Below are positions 1 to 14,528 of a stretch of DNA of 64,000 nt, one piece after another. Positions within the stretch are counted from its first letter, which is position 1, and every line of letters starts with the position of its first letter. The notes beneath the pieces are model-generated. The model was not told the DNA's origin and made no database searches. It worked only from the letters and a program-made list of their open reading frames with translations. Both the position numbers and the translations under genes were made by a program. Origin of the DNA: Aurantiochytrium sp. KH105 (taxonomy: Eukaryota; Sar; Bigyra; Thraustochytrida; Thraustochytriidae); contig BGKB01000021.1 of the NCBI GenBank assembly GCA_003116975.1, positions 974,480 to 1,038,479 on the forward strand. Direction: 5' to 3'.

Positions 1-1
1 A

Positions 2-439
2 TTCTACTCGCATGTCCTTGCTCTTCCGTGGTTCGTTATCGTCCGTGGCCAAGACATCAGCTCTCACATTGATATCTGGGCCGCATCCCCGACGCTGGCA
101 GACGAAATCCCTGCTCTCGCTGCGACGCTTCCTGCTGCGTTGCAACAGATTCCCGTTCTTTGGGTTCTTCTTCTCGGCAACGTGCTTTCGCAACTCGTTT
201 GCATTTCCTTCGTTTACCGTCTGACCGCTGTTTCCTCAACGCTCACGTGCACGATGACGATCACCTTTCGCAAGTTCCTTAGCATCATCTTCAGCGTCGT
301 CTACTTTCAAAATCCCTTTTCGGCAAAACACTGGCTTGGAACCTGCCTCGTTTTTGCTGGTGTGGGTCTTTACAGTGGCATGTTCTCCTCTAAAGCGCAA
401 GAGGAACCTTCTGCCTCGGGGACCAAAAAAACAAACTGA
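2..439 (+). CDS. UDP-sugar transporter, SLC35B4/UAA family, C-terminal part (5'-truncated by window edge)
   Basis: An open frame runs in from the window edge and encodes about 145 residues ending at a TGA. The segment reads FYSHVLALPWF, then a lumenal loop, then two membrane helices around LWVLLLGNVLSQL and WLGTCLVFAGVGLYSGM. Between them lies the family block TITFRKFLSIIFSVVYFQNPF, close to the conserved RKF...SIFYFQNPF region of SLC35B4/Yea4 transporters, which move UDP-xylose or UDP-GlcNAc into the ER/Golgi lumen. The C-terminus carries a short KKTN tail; a Lys-rich cytosolic tail could be an ER-retrieval signal, but this is inference. The start and most helices lie outside the window. It converges on the giant gene, whose stop is 590 bp away. 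The substrate cannot be assigned from this fragment. Confidence 0.85.
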   Translation, partial: FYSHVLALPWFVIVRGQDISSHIDIWAASPTLADEIPALAATLPAALQQIPVLWVLLLGNVLSQLVCISFVYRLTAVSSTLTCTMTITFRKFLSIIFSVVYFQNPFSAKHWLGTCLVFAGVGLYSGMFSSKAQEEPSASGTKKTN

Positions 440-1031
440 CACTTTTCCCATATCAATTTATTTTACCTCGACGACTGGCCAGCTGCACCGCAAGGGAGAT
501 TTGATCTCTTTGTTCTGGCTGTTTATTCGAAAAGTTACTCTGTAGAATAGAGTCGAGTCAAGTTGAGTCGAATTGAGACGAGTCGAGTCAAGCCAAGTCG
601 AGTCAAGCCAAGCCGAGTCGAGTCAAGCCGAGTCGAGTCAGCTGTTCATTTCGTGTTTTCGGCGCACAACAAAGTATTACGTCGAGCAAGAAAGAATGCG
701 TATACAATGATTTGATTTGAAGAAAGCACCAAGCATCATCTCCTCATGAGTGTGTGCGAAAGTTTCATTGCAATTCATATAGGTCTAAAGGGCGAAACTG
801 AGACACACCTAGGGGTCGTTATTCCTAGTGCGTTCATCTTTTGCTTATAAAGTTGATGGATGATGCATCGGCATGGGCGGTTCTGATTTGGTGTCGAACA
901 GCTTTTTCGCCTGGCATACTTGCTCTCTTGTCAGCTCGACGGCCTTGGGATTTTTTTCTTTGGTGATTCGCAGCGGCATTTCGCAAAGGAAAAATATCTT
1001 CATTCGCTGCAGACACCTAGGACTGCATTGT
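440..1031. other. Convergent intergenic region / 3' UTRs
   Basis: This stretch lies between the stop codons of the transporter gene and the giant gene. It should hold both 3' UTRs. Apart from the pentamer repeat at 549-641, I see no gene and no structure. Confidence 0.6.
549..641. repeat. GAGTC-type pentamer repeat
   Basis: About 90 bp are made almost entirely of GAGTC, GAGTCAAG and GAGTCAAGCC variants. The array is degenerate and lies in the 3' flank between two convergent genes. Confidence 0.8.
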
Positions 1032-4000
1032 CTAATTTGTTCCCGACATGGGAATGGCCCGGAAATCATTGGTGCAGAGCCACTTGTCAAAGGCAAACTC
1101 GTAAAATGGACCTTTGGGTGGGTTATGGCCATCCGTGCCCACGATGATGTTCATCGAGGTAACGCTCCAAAGCGATCCAGGGCGACCTGCCGTCCCTGTA
1201 TCCTCCCAAACCAGTTGCGGGGTAGCATCCGAGGTATTGACCCAATTACGAGGCGCGCATCGCACCGCGTCCAGCGGTGGCGGGCTCGACGTGGTCGTGC
1301 ACACATGCCCAAGCGACACAAAGTCGCGCGAGGGCGGCACGCCTTCCCAAACAAAGAGGGGCTTGGACCCTTGCGTTTTGCTCCACACTAAATGAAAGCG
1401 CGACGGATGCGGAAGAACCTTGGACACGATCGCACGATGCCTCTTCTTGCCCGACAGACCCATGACGCCCTTGTCCGTCACTTCGAGAACGAAGCGGTCA
1501 ATCGTCTTGCCAGTGACCTTGTCCTTGGTCTTGTGCGGATCCACGTATCCTCGCGTCGCAAAGTGCCCAAGACAAATGAGCTCCTTGGTCTTGCCCAGCT
1601 TGGAATACCAGGCGAGCTCGATGTCAGGACGCCAGACCGAGGCGCCCCAGACGACCGTTTTCAGGCTGCGCGTGGTCCAAAGCTTGACAAAGGCCGCGTG
1701 GCGCACGAGGGCAAAGTTGATGTCCCGCAAAACGCTCACTTCGACGGGGCCCTCCTTTTCTGTGCGGAACTTGTCGTCCACCTCGCTCAGCTCTGCAATC
1801 TGCTTGCGCGGGATGACGATACGCTGAAAGATCTCGTCCGCTTGTGTTTCTTGCCCAGCACCGACGCCACTGCCGGCCCCACCCGTCACGGTCGCGTCGC
1901 GAAGCAGACCAAAGGGGTCGTCGCTTTCCGAGATGACCCCGTTCGAGCCCGCCTGCTGTTTGCTGCTCGCCATGATGGCGTTCGCTTGCGCCGCCACGGC
2001 GTCTGCGTCGGCCGTGTCACCCCCCACGAGCGGGTCAGCGTCGCCTAGCTCTGGATCCATGAGCGCTTCCTTGAATTCAACAAAATTGACATAGCCCGTC
2101 GTTCCAGGACTCATCTCGCGCACAAAGTCCTGGACCTGGGCCGCGGTGAGGTGCAGGCCCAGCCAGGACAGCGCCGAGTACATTTCGGTGCAACCAATTT
2201 GCCCATTTCCGTCCGAGTCAAAAGCGCGAAAAGCGTCCAACAAGTACAGATTGCGCGACAAAAGAAGTTCACGAATTCTCGCAATCGTCGCCTTGTAGTG
2301 CAAAAGATGATATTGGTCAGGCGTGGTAAAGAGCTTGGCCACGGGCGTGTACGCCACCTGGAGCTGCTTGCGACGGCGGCAGCTGCGCACTTCGTTGAAC
2401 CACTTTTCGCGCTGTTTGCACGTGTTGTCCTGAATGGCTTGCAAGAGAGCACTCAATTCCCGGTCCTGGAACCACATCTCCGAGTTGATGAAGCGCCAGC
2501 ACTGCGCGGCCGTCAACGTTTGGTACCTTCGGCTCGGCTTGAACATGGCCGACTCGTCAAGAGAGACGAGGGACTCTGCGCCAGAGCCCTCTCGCGCGCT
2601 TCCCCGCAAGAGACGGAGAGCCACTGCCGCATTCGAATGCTCCACAAAGCTCTTGTGCACCGCCCCTTGCACCGATATCGTTGTCTTGGCGTGCATAATG
2701 CGCCGCAGCGTTTCTGCTTCGGCAAGTGAGACGGCAACAAAAAAGCGTCCGCTCTCTACCTGCTCGGCTGTACGACTGCGGACGAGATCCTTGATATCTG
2801 CAAAGGTGATGCGCCGCTCGAGTTCGTCCTGGCCAGCGAGCGCAGGATCCGCGCGATCTTTGCCCTTGCGCCGCTTCACGACCACGTCCACAATATCGTG
2901 CAGCTCCCGCGTACTCTGCAGTTCGACACCCATCGTTAGCAGAACCTCGCGAAGCTGCTGTGGAGAAATGTAACCCTTGCCACCATCGAAAAGCTTAAAG
3001 GTGTTCCGCAACGTTTCCTCTTGTTCGGGCGTCAGCGCACGAGCCCGCGATTGCGCCTGCCCACTGCCGACGCCACCCGAATCAGAAAGATTCAGAATGC
3101 TCGCCATGCCACCTCCCATGCCGCCGCCGCTGCCTCCACTGCCATCTTGGCCCTCGCCACCAGCGTCTGCCTCGTCGACGCCCAGTCGGAGCAACGTTGT
3201 ATCGGGAATCCAGTCCAGCACAATAATCACATTCTTCAGCCGACGATGCGTGCTGAGCGACCACTGCTGCTTGTAGTAGTTGCTCGACACGTAGAGGTAG
3301 TCTGGAAAGTGAATCGGCGTTGCCTTGAAGCGTGACGAGGCATAAACTGCAAATTCTGAAGCGGAGAAAAATCCTTGCAGCTCGGGCGCGGGCTGCAACG
3401 CCAAAGTACCCACATCCCAGGGTTTGAGGAACTCGTCCTTGCTGTAGCGTTTCTTGGTAAACACCTCGGGCTCCTGTTCCTTCTCTTGTTCCTGTTCCTG
3501 TTCCTGTTCCTGCTCTTGCTCCTGTTCTTGCTCTTGTTCTTGCTCTTGAACCTGTTCGCGATCAAAGGCTGCGTCCTGTCCCTGAAGCACCTCTTCCTCC
3601 TCCAGCACTTCTTGCTGAATCTCCGCTTCGACCTCTTCGGCAGTCTTGTGCCACTTTTCTGCCTTCGATGGCGTGCGAGCGTCAATGTTGGCCACCATGC
3701 GCTGAATCTCCGATACCTGCGTAATGTCGTTGGGACCGGTCAAAAAGTGTTCGTGGGTCTGAATCAGGCTCGCAATTTTGTCAGCCAGCGGGCGCGGCTT
3801 CGGCACCACGTTGGCGACGCTGTAGTCGACACGCTCTCGAAAGACCTCGACAGACTCTGCAAGCGCCAAACGCTCGTGTCCGTCTGGCGTAAATCGCGTC
3901 TTGACGTGACGCGAGTATCGTCCGCCCTGCAGCTCGAATCGTGTTTGGCCGTCTGCAAAGTCCTGAATGAGCGTCTTGAAGGCCTGTTTCCGCCACACAT

Positions 4001-7000
4001 TGCGCACATTTTGCTCGCACAAGAGATTGAACTGCAGTCGCTCCGAGTGCATGGAATTGATGACCAGCCAGGCGCATACAGCTCGCAAGAGACCAGCTTC
4101 GCTTCGGGTTTCGTTCGCTTTAGCTTCGTTGATGGCAGCGTTGACTGCCTCGAGCTCGGGCGTCCCCGTCATGGCACCCTTGCTCGCCTTGGCAAGTTCC
4201 GCTTCCATCAAATGCAAAACTTCCGGAATGATGACCAGATGGATCGTTTGGCCCTTGCCAATACCGCGCATACGAAAGGCACCCTGCGCGTAGTCGCGAA
4301 ACGTCATGTCCTTTCCAAGCGTTAAAACAGCCTTGGCACCCAGACTCTGCTTGATATCCATACCCGTTGTGTGAATCTGATCGTAAAAGGAGAAACGTTT
4401 ATGTTTGGCAAGCCCACATTGCTCGAGCTCCATCACACGCCATCCGTGACGCAGCAAGATCATTTTGCGGTCAGACTCGTCGAGAAAGACTACACCCTCG
4501 TGATCCGGCAAGCCAGCGCGCAGTAGGTACGCAGCCACTTCGAGATTCGACATGCCCGTAATCAGGGCACCCGTGTCCAAGAGCGCGTGATACGTCGGCT
4601 GCGCCGCTGCGACGAGGTCCAAAACGCCCAAGACGGTCCAGTTCAGGCTCAGCTTCTCGTACGTAACCACTTGTGGTGCCGTCAGCAAGTGCATCATCTT
4701 GCCATCGGACCCTGCCTCGTAGTGGCAGCGCCCTAGCTCCACGGGCAAGAGATCAGACGGCGTTCCCGAAAAGCCGAATCGCTGATTGTACAAGAGTTCG
4801 CCACCGAGGGCCTGCCCGCACGCAGACAGCTTCAGACCTTGGTGTCGGCAGGTTTGTGGGAAAACATACTCGTTCAAATAATGCTCGACCACGTGCGGAA
4901 GTCGCCAGAGCAATCTGTACAGCACGCGAACCTGCTCAATGTCTCGCATGTCGACAAGTTGCAGCGGCCAAATATCCTGAAATACCTCCTCGTCGCTACG
5001 CGTGCCGCCCAGGTACGCAGCGCGACGCACAACGTCCTTGAGACGCGCACGTGCAGCTTCGTCCTCGGCATTAGCGCGAGCTAGTTCTTCTTCGGCGCCT
5101 GCCCATCCATCCATCATGAGAAGGTCCAGGTCATCCTCCTCATCAGCATCGTCACCATCACCAGCCTTGGACTCGAGCTGCTCCTTTGTCAGCTCTCCAC
5201 GGACACGTCCGCCCGCGAGCCGAACCCAGCGAGAGTACAACTTGCACGCTTCGCGCTTGCGGTACGGGCCCGTTTCCGTCTCCACGCGCGCGCGCAGGCC
5301 TTCGAGGACCGTCTGAAAGTCCGTAAAGCGCAGACCTTCGTATCGATATGCCAGAATAGCGAGCCCAATTACTACATCTGGATGCGCGAACTCAGAAGCT
5401 CGACTTGGGACGTCCTTGCCCACAAAGGGAACGGCGAGGAGACGCCGCGACTCGGGCATGTTTGGATCGAGAACGAGAGCGCGACGCAGATCGCGCGGTG
5501 TCAAGAGACCAAAGTGTACGCGGTTGATCTTGCTCAAGGCGTGCGGGAGAAACGAACGAATCCAGTCGTGCCCAAGATTCACCATCTTCATTTGGTCGTC
5601 GGTGAGGCAGCGGTTGATCTTCTCCGTCACGCTTTGGCGTGCGCCCACCGACCCCTTGAGAAGATACTCGAGAAGCTCGTTGTTGCTCACGCCGACAATC
5701 TTGTGCTCCGAAAGCCAAATGAGCATCCACTGCGCAACAAGCGGTTTGATGGCTTGGTTGTAGTACTGTTTGGAAACCAGAATAAGATGCGGGGTGCGCT
5801 GTAGATGTTTGCGCTCGCATCCGTGGTCGATGGCTTCGCGAAGTTTGTTCAGAATCACGCGCGCCTCGCGGCTGTTCTCGAATCGGACAGTCATGCGACG
5901 CTCGGTTGCAAAGAGAATCGCATCGAGAAGGTGAAAAGGAATGCGCCAGCGTAATCCAGTGACGGCCCCGGTTGGTGTACGCGTAAAGTCGAGCGGCTCC
6001 TTTTGGCCCATGGGCCAGTTCAGCTCGCTCTTGAGGGGATGCAAAATGAGATCCACCTCGTCGAGGATGAGCGAGCCGTTGCGAAAGAGGGAGAGGATGC
6101 GTACGCACGTCTGCGCCTGCACAATGAGCTTTTGCAACATCAGCTGGTTCATCTCCTGCTGGCGGTCGCCACGAATCGTGGTAGTAATGCGCCGCCCTAA
6201 CACGCCAAAAAAGGACATTTCGCTCGTGTCTTTGTTGTCCGCGATGGCCGCCTTGAGCGTGAGAATGGCGTTCACCGTCTCAACAAACTTGAGCGTGAAC
6301 GACTTGATGGCCGTTGGCGTCGAAATCACCACACCCCGAGCAGCCTTGGCCTTGAGCAGTTTTTGGTACAAGGTCTTTGACGGAGGCTTGAAGCGATCAT
6401 ATGTAAAAGTGTAGACTTGTTTCTGGATCACGGCCGAGAAGCACGAACGCATGACCGAGCAAGAAAATTGAAAGAGCGCACGGGGCACCACCTGCATGAC
6501 GAGAGGCGAGACGCTGTCGCTGCCAAGAAGAAGCGCGAGGATCGGGGCCACCACCGTCGTCTTTCCGGCACCCATGAGCATTTGATGACAACGCGAGTCG
6601 CCCGCGCGTAGGGCTACCTTAAACTGTTCCACGAGCTCCACCTGCGACTTGCGCAAGAGAATATCCTGCATGAACTCAAAGACGAGCAGACGAGGATCGT
6701 AGCGCAGCCGCATCGACGTCTTGCCATCTGCGCTCCGCCTCTCTTCCATGGTCACGTATTGCCGCTTGCAGGCAAGATGACTGGCGAGCTCGGATGCAGT
6801 CAGCTGCACCTCGAGTTTGAGATTTTCAATGCTCTCGCCGACCTCTGCAGAGTCGAAAGCAGCACTCGAGCCGCAGATCTCGCGCATTTGCCCAAGAATG
6901 CGCAAGATACCCGAGGCGCTCGCAATGCACCTAGCGAGTTGGCCTGCCCGGTTGGTGGCAAGCATGACGGCCGCCAAGAGATCCTCCAGGGATCGAAGAT

Positions 7001-10000
7001 CCTGGTCCGAGAGGAATGGATTAAGGCGTTTCACTTCGGCAAAGCCATCCGAGGCAAGAGTCATTCCAATCAACAGCGAGAGCCACAGAGTTGCCTCCTG
7101 GCCGTGCTCGCGCGCAAACAGCGCACCAATCTTGCGCCGGTGCTCGAGCTCAACTTCCTCTGAAGCTCGAGCGGGAGGCGGATCCGGACTTATTTGATTG
7201 GCGAGGCGGAGAACGGCCTCGATACCTCGCGAGGTGAATTCGTTGTCTCGTCGAAGCTGCGTGTGCAGGGCGTTCAGAATTTCGTGGACGGCCACCTCAG
7301 CGCCTTGGAGTGCCCCGGTGCTCTCCACGCACCGATCGATATCAGCTGGCGCGAGACCCTTGATCTGCAGACCTTGCACTTTACTTTCTGTTTCGCCGTA
7401 ATACCTCACGTCCTCTCGAAGACGCGCGAGCATATTCTGGGCCACGTGCGCCCGAGCGTTGGGATGACTGTCCACCGAGAATGGCAGACCATCTTGCGAA
7501 AGATCATCCATGGCGCGCAGGCCACCTTCCACAGTGTCCACCTCGTCAATGTACCCAGGAATGACCGAATGCACGGGAGCCGTAGCAAAGGCGCGAAGTT
7601 CCTCCTCGCTGAGCGTGACGCCATCGACAGAGACGGGCCGAAGCTCGCGTTGCTCGCACGCGTGGTCGCGCACGCGCGGGGCAACAAGCATGCGGTCAGC
7701 CGTAGGTCCCGTGCCAAAGAGCTCGCGCGGGGATGGACTCGGAACGACAATGCCCACTTCGAAAAGAGAGCGCGGAATGCGGCCAGGGATCACCAGACGG
7801 TCTTTGTGACGCGACACGACATCTCTGAACTCCGTGAGGAGACGCTGCAGGACATTTTGACCACGAAAGATCGTGGAAAGCTTGAACTTGCGCGCGTCCT
7901 CAAACTTTGGCACGGCACGCGCCAAAAAGCGATTTTCGGCGAGAATGCGCAAAATCGAGTTGAGCACGTCGCGACCTTTCGTGTCCCGGGCAGGCATAAG
8001 ACGAAGCAGAATTGCAGCCCAATTGAATGGCGAGTCTCCGGGAAGCACCTTAAGCGGGGCAGACTCGGTCATGAGCTCGTACAGAAAGAGGAAACCGAGA
8101 CTGTCCTTGCCGCCGTGCAGGCGCATGCGCCCTGGCCGAGACCACTTTGACAGACGCTTGACTGCCGCCACGCCACTAAGGTCTTCGTCCTTGGGTCGCG
8201 TGTAGGAGAGCGCGGTCATTTTCTTGATGGCCGAGTCGGATGCTTCAATGCTAGTCAAATCGCACACCGCGTCAAAGTGGTACATTGTGGGAGCCTCGGG
8301 ACTCAGCACTTGCACTGAGAATGGTGCGTCGGGGTCCGACTGATATTGCGCTTCCAGTTTGTGCAGGTAGTTGATGCGATTGACGAGAATATGTGTTGGG
8401 TCTTGACGAAACGCATCACGTCGGCTCGGCGCCTTGCCTGCACCTTCAACGAGGTCGCCGTCGCCGTCTTCCGTGTCCTCGTCTTCGGTGGCCGTACCTT
8501 CGCCCTCACCAGCCTCTCCTTCGGCCGCGCCGCTTCCTTTGGCGGCCTTGGCCTTGGCACTCGCGCTTCGAGGCGGCGCCTGGGCTGTTGCCGCAGCCGT
8601 AGCTTCCGAGGCCATGACGAGATCCTCGGCGTCTTTTTCCTCGTCATCGTCGGCACCGGAAGACTGGAGTTCAAGCAAGAGCATCTCTTCCTCGCGCGTT
8701 AGGCGACACGCGCCGCTCACGTGAGGCAGCCTGTTCAGATACGCGACAAGCTCTTCGGTGATCTTCCAAGGGATGAGCTGGGCCATTTCCGTGCCAGCGG
8801 TGACGAGAATGAGCTTGAGGCGACACGCAATGGCGTCGGTGCGCATGTCGCCCTTTTGCACGCGTACAATTTGCTTGACGAGTTGCGATTCTTCGGGGGT
8901 CAGCCTCGTATCCGCGACGCAAAAGTCCGTCAGGCGGAAAGCCAGATCGAACTCGCCGGAAATCAGGTGCAACAGCATCAGGTACAGCGCTGATGAAAGC
9001 GTCCGCGTGAACAGAAAAGAACGCGATGAGTGCACAGGGTACAAGTAGTGCATGGAAGTACGCGAGCGAGGATCCTGCAGCCCGCGGACCCAGGAAACGT
9101 CGCTACGGTCCAGCACAAGCTCGACGCCGTGAAAGCCACCTTGTCCGCGATGCAGCTTGCGCGTCGGCTTGGCAGCCGCGGGCAACAGGAGATGCAGCGT
9201 TCTGTCACCGGCCCTTTGCAAAATGACGCCGTGCGGAATTCCCCGCAAGAGATCTTGGGCCATCTTGCTCTTGCGAACCGCATTACTGACATAGAGACCC
9301 GCGTGGTCATTGCAGTAGAGACGAACCTCCGTCTTTCCATTGACGACGTGTTCCTCTGTGGAAAATGTGAGACCGAGTCGGGGAAGCTCGACCACATCGA
9401 TTCGCTTGGAAATTGTCTCGCCGTCCGCGGTCGCCCTCGACCACGCCAAAATGTGCGTCAAATTGTCGAGACGCAAAAGGATTTCGCAAAGGTCTTTGAG
9501 AGGACCGCTCTCCGAAGCGCAAACTTGCAAAAGATCCACTAATACCATGGTCTGTCCGTCAGGGTCGACCTTGTCTTCAATGCCGATTCCCATGAGCCCC
9601 TCCTCTTCAGGATTCACGTCGCTGTCGTCGATCTCGTTTTGATCCCCTTCTAGATGCCCAGCAGCGCCTGCAATGGCGGTGGAATCTTCGGCAGTCTCGT
9701 CCTTTGATTCTTCCTGGAGCTCATTGACGCCCTCATCCTCGCGCTCTTTGTCGGCGCTAGACTTCTTTGTCACTTGCTTTCTACGGCCAGGAAAATCGTT
9801 ATCATCGCTGAGCAAAAGCGGAACGCGCATGACGAGAGCGCGCATCGGAGGAGATTCGAAACCAGCCATGCCGTCGACTTGCGGACCAGCACCACCCGTT
9901 CCTGTGGCGCCGCGGAAAGTGCGCGAGAGAAAGTCATACCCGGAGCGAGCCGAGGACTTGACAGTTGACGTCATGCTGCCCTTGGACTCGCCTGCGCGAA

Positions 10001-13000
10001 GCACTACACGAATCTGCGTTCGATCCTTGGCGGACCCAGCCTTGGTACGCACGGCCTTTTGGTAGCCATAGAGTATTCTGTCGGTAGGATTGTGCCAGAA
10101 CATGTACTCTTCGATGAGTGCCTGCGGAAGCAAACCGTACAAGAGACGCTCGGGAACAAAAATCTGGTGACCCATTGTTGCAGTGAGGCTGCGCGTGATG
10201 ACCAGGGACGCCATGGGAATGTTGGGACGCATCAAAAAAGGCAAAGCACCCATGACCCCATCACCTGACTTTGACAGCTGCTGCAAGCAGCGGCCTGCGT
10301 CGGATGAGTAAATCAACGAGGTGTAGTAGAAGCGTCCGTGCTCAACGACGTCGTACACGTGAAGCAACCGAGGCATCACGTGTCTAAAGACGACGATCTC
10401 TTTGAGAAAAACGAGACCAGATCCCTCTTTGACTACTGCGCAGAGCCGCACACGTTCGCCTTCGCCGACGATGCCATCGTCGCCATCATCGTCCAGATAC
10501 AAATCAAGCGAAGTCGATCCGCCCGAGGCCCCAGAGTTGGCGGCCTGCATTAGAGGCGTAAGGACATCAATCACCCAGCGCTCGTACGAATGAAGCTGCG
10601 CCGGGTAGACGCGAGCAAAGGGGGACCGGGGCGTTCGACCATCAGGAAGCCAGAGCTGCAGATCATGACGGCGTCCGACGAGACGGATCCACGACCGATT
10701 CGAGGTGTTCTTCACTTCGGCGCTGTGAAGACCGCGGTCCGCCATCGTTTCTCCAAACACGCTCACAAAGTCTGCAAACTCGCACATTTCCTCGTCAACA
10801 GGCTCGACGCGGTGCTTCTTCAGCGTGAACTCGCCAAGCTGCACATTGATCTCGGTGTCTACCTTTTGCGAGGATGCTGCGCGCAAATATTGCTCTAGAC
10901 TTGTGGCCGTTTCCTCGATGTGACCGTCGCCACCATTTTCCTGCTTCTCCCCGTCTTGCTGTTTCGTGAGATGTCTGTCGCGAGCCTCGCCAGCCAAGCG
11001 CTCCGTGTCAATGGTGAAGCGACCAAGACAGTTCTTTGTTGTGAGCGACTTCCAGCTGCGCAAAACCATGGAACCCGGGTGATCGCCTTCGCGAAGTCTT
11101 TTCCTTCCTCCGCCAATGACCGCGTCGTGCTCGTTGATGAGTACAGATACGGTGTACTCCATAATTTCGTTCGTCGCACCTTCGTGTTCCAAGAGCCAGC
11201 TCAGCAGACCAACGCGATGGCGTTGAAAGACGTTCATGAGCTCGAGCTCATCGAGACCGAGACGAGGGGCAGCACGGCTCATAGCGGAACGTTTTGTCTC
11301 CTCAACCTCATCGGCGAGGCCGCCAGAGACCATGTCGCCATACTTGAGAATGCGTGGCTCGGCCGCGATACGGTACGATGCTGTCAAGAAGACTTGCGAG
11401 CACAAGAGCGTCTTGGCGGCAAGACCCGCGATGGTTTTGATGTGCGCCACGTCGGCGCGCGTGGCGTAATCCTTTGATGCGTTGGGAAAAGTAGACTCTT
11501 GCTTTTTTGTTGAAGCGTCTTGCGTGCCATCAACGGTGGGAAAGGGCCCAAGGCCGCCATCACCACTAGTACTGGCACTACCGCCCGTGGCCGTGGCATC
11601 GGAAGGCGAGTTGGGCGTGTCGGACGTGGGCGATGACAAAAAGTCAAAGCCGGAGGAGTGATTGAACTGCTTGAGCACGCTCTTTGTCTCCTGTGCGCTG
11701 AGAGCCTCTTGGTCATCGCCGTTCCAGCTCGTCTCCTTAAAAAGGTAGGCCATGTGGGCATGCAAGGTGCACATGAGCCGAATGTCGCCTTCGTTAGTGG
11801 AACGCCGCAGCCACGACGCAAGCATGGGAAGGATGCGACCCAACAAAAGCAGACGCCAGTGCGAGATCACCTGAGCAAGCTGCTCAGCAAGGTCCTTGGG
11901 TACCTCAATGCCTCGAATGTATGACCCGGCCAAGGCTTCGGTGATGGCAAGACCGCCACTGCCCTCGTGCCATGACGAGAACTGGACGAGGCATTGCATG
12001 TAAGCATAGACACGAACTGCGAGGCGCACGGTGAACAGCGCGGCAGGCGAGGAGGACGTGGAGTATCGGCCTGTATCGACTTCGAGCACGTTGCTAATCA
12101 TCGTCTCAATGGGAGAAACAACGCCCTGATGCGCGTACCGTAGTTCATTAAAGAGAAGACCAAGAGGTGTTGCTTGGACCTTTTGCTTGTCCTCGCAGGG
12201 AACCTTTTGGACCCGTGCACTCGCATCATCGCCTGGCGGCTGCCACTCACCGGGCTCGAAGACGGCGCACTCGACCATTTCCATGAGCTCTTCACTAGCG
12301 AGGGCGAGAGTATGCTCCTGGTTGCTGAAAAATTGCAAAATCAGAGGAATACGTAGGTACGGAGCCGTCAGGTACTGGATGAGGAGCTCCGCGTTGCTGG
12401 CCGTAATGCGGCCACCGAAATCAGGAAGATCTCGAACGTGCAAAACATCATCCTCGGTCTCGACGGGCGTTCCGGCGAGGAAGGAGGGATTTGCCATGGA
12501 GGGAGGCGCACGAGGTTCCTGCTTAAAGAAGATGGTCTTGATGCGCCTATAGATCGACTTGAACCAGGGCTTCTTTTCGTCCTCGTTCTCTGGCCACTCG
12601 CACTTGAGTTGTGTGCCTCCAAAGGCTGTGACCATGAATTTTGCAGAGGGCGGGCGCTGAAGAATGAGCTTTTCGATCAGCGGCTCGGCATCCTCAACCA
12701 CGGCCACCTGCTGGCTTTGTTGCGAGGCATCGCCGTTTACCGCAGGATCGTCGAGACCTTCGAGATCCTTGTGCAGCTTGTTGACATCATCGTTCGCGGC
12801 CTGATTGGCGTCGGCCTTAGTGGCGGGGGGCTTTGTCTTTTTCGCCTTGGGCGGTTTTGTGTAGACGGCCGTCCAGCAGAGCTTGGCGTCGCAGGGCATC
12901 CACGCCTTGATGGGCGGAAGCGAGTCGCTCGTGGGCGCCATGAGAATCTTGAGAATGTACACAATATCGCGAAAGTAGCCGAGTTCCGGAAAGTCTGTGA

Positions 13001-14468
13001 GGATTTCGCGACGCTCGCCGGTGAGGTACTGGGCAGCCAAAAGCTGGCGCTCGTGACCCTCCTTGGCGCTCTCTTGAGCAAGCGGCTGCGCCAGACCGTA
13101 CTGCACTCCAGGGCGCGGATAGCCGTTTTGAAGACAAAGCTGGTCGACGAAGAGCTCTTCGGCGGGGCCGCACAGCATGGAGCGTTCCCAAGAAAAGAGA
13201 ATGTGGTCCCGATCGAGCAGCCCCATTTGCTCGATAAAGTAGTCCAGAACTTGCGTCCGCACGAGCGTAAGCGCCGGGTCGGGAAGAAGAAACATTGCAG
13301 ACTCGGCGGCGAACTGTCGCATTTCCACGCCAAACGGTTTGACGGGACCATCTGCGGTTCCACTGTAATGTTGTGCAAGGAGGGAAGGGATGTCACAGGC
13401 CTCTTTGCGCATGACTGCATCCGCAACGGTGGCAACGCACGCCATGGTGAGAATTCGCGCTGCGTCAAAAGAACGCGTCACGTGAAGCGAAAGTGCAGCG
13501 GTTCCAAAGTGCTCCGCGACGGAGCAGAGTAGACGCAAGAGGTCGGTTTGCGTCTCGTAGCGCATTTCGCGGTTGGCTGCTGCCCAAAAGCACTGGTCAT
13601 TGCGTCGTGGGTGCGACAAAGGAAGCGGAAGCGGGATGACCCTCGTGAAGAGATGCTGCACGAGCGCGACGCGAAGGCAATACGAGTTCTTGACGAGATC
13701 ACTCTGGTATGCGAGCAGCGTGCAGATGTTGCAGCAATGACGGAGCGCATTGGCGACGTCATTAAAGGACGTCACGCGGTCCGGAACAAGCGTGAGCTGC
13801 ACCGGACGATAGATGGGAGCCTTTGCCGAGCTTCCCGCTAAGCCCTCGATAGCCTTTTGTTGGGCGAATCTCCCAAAAAAGACAAACTCCGTTGCCCCAG
13901 GGTTGATGGCGCTCGAGGCGAGCTGCAACTCTGGTGGGAGCTGTGCAGGTCGTGGCTGTATCTTTTCAATAATGCTAGAGATTCCGTTGATAGTCCGCTT
14001 CATTTCAAAGAGCTGCGAGACACTGACGCCGCCTTTACGCACGCCGAGGCGGGCTTGCTTGGCTGCGGCATGGGCGAGTTGCTTGCACGAGGTCTCGACC
14101 ATTTGGCGACCCTCTACGCCTAGCGCGTAGCGTGCGGTCACTGAAAGATCAGCCTGGATCATTTTGGTGAGTGTCCAGCGCAAAAGGAGGCCAAGATTCT
14201 TGGCTTCTTGTGACGACATGCCCAAGAGACGGAGGCCGCAGTGAATGGCCTCCATGAGGCAACGCATCAGAGAGACGTCGCCGCCGCGAGGAACGGTACG
14301 GAAAACGACCTCCTTTTCAAGCTGGCTCGAGAGGCCCATGGCGTCTCCCAGCGCGCCTTCGTGACCTTGTGGACCCGCCAACGATGGGCCCTGATCTCCA
14401 CATGGGCCAAGGTCTCCACGGGGACCTTGGCGTCTTTGTTGGTTTTGCTGGTTTTGCTGCTGATAGTA

Positions 14469-14528
<60 letters not shown>
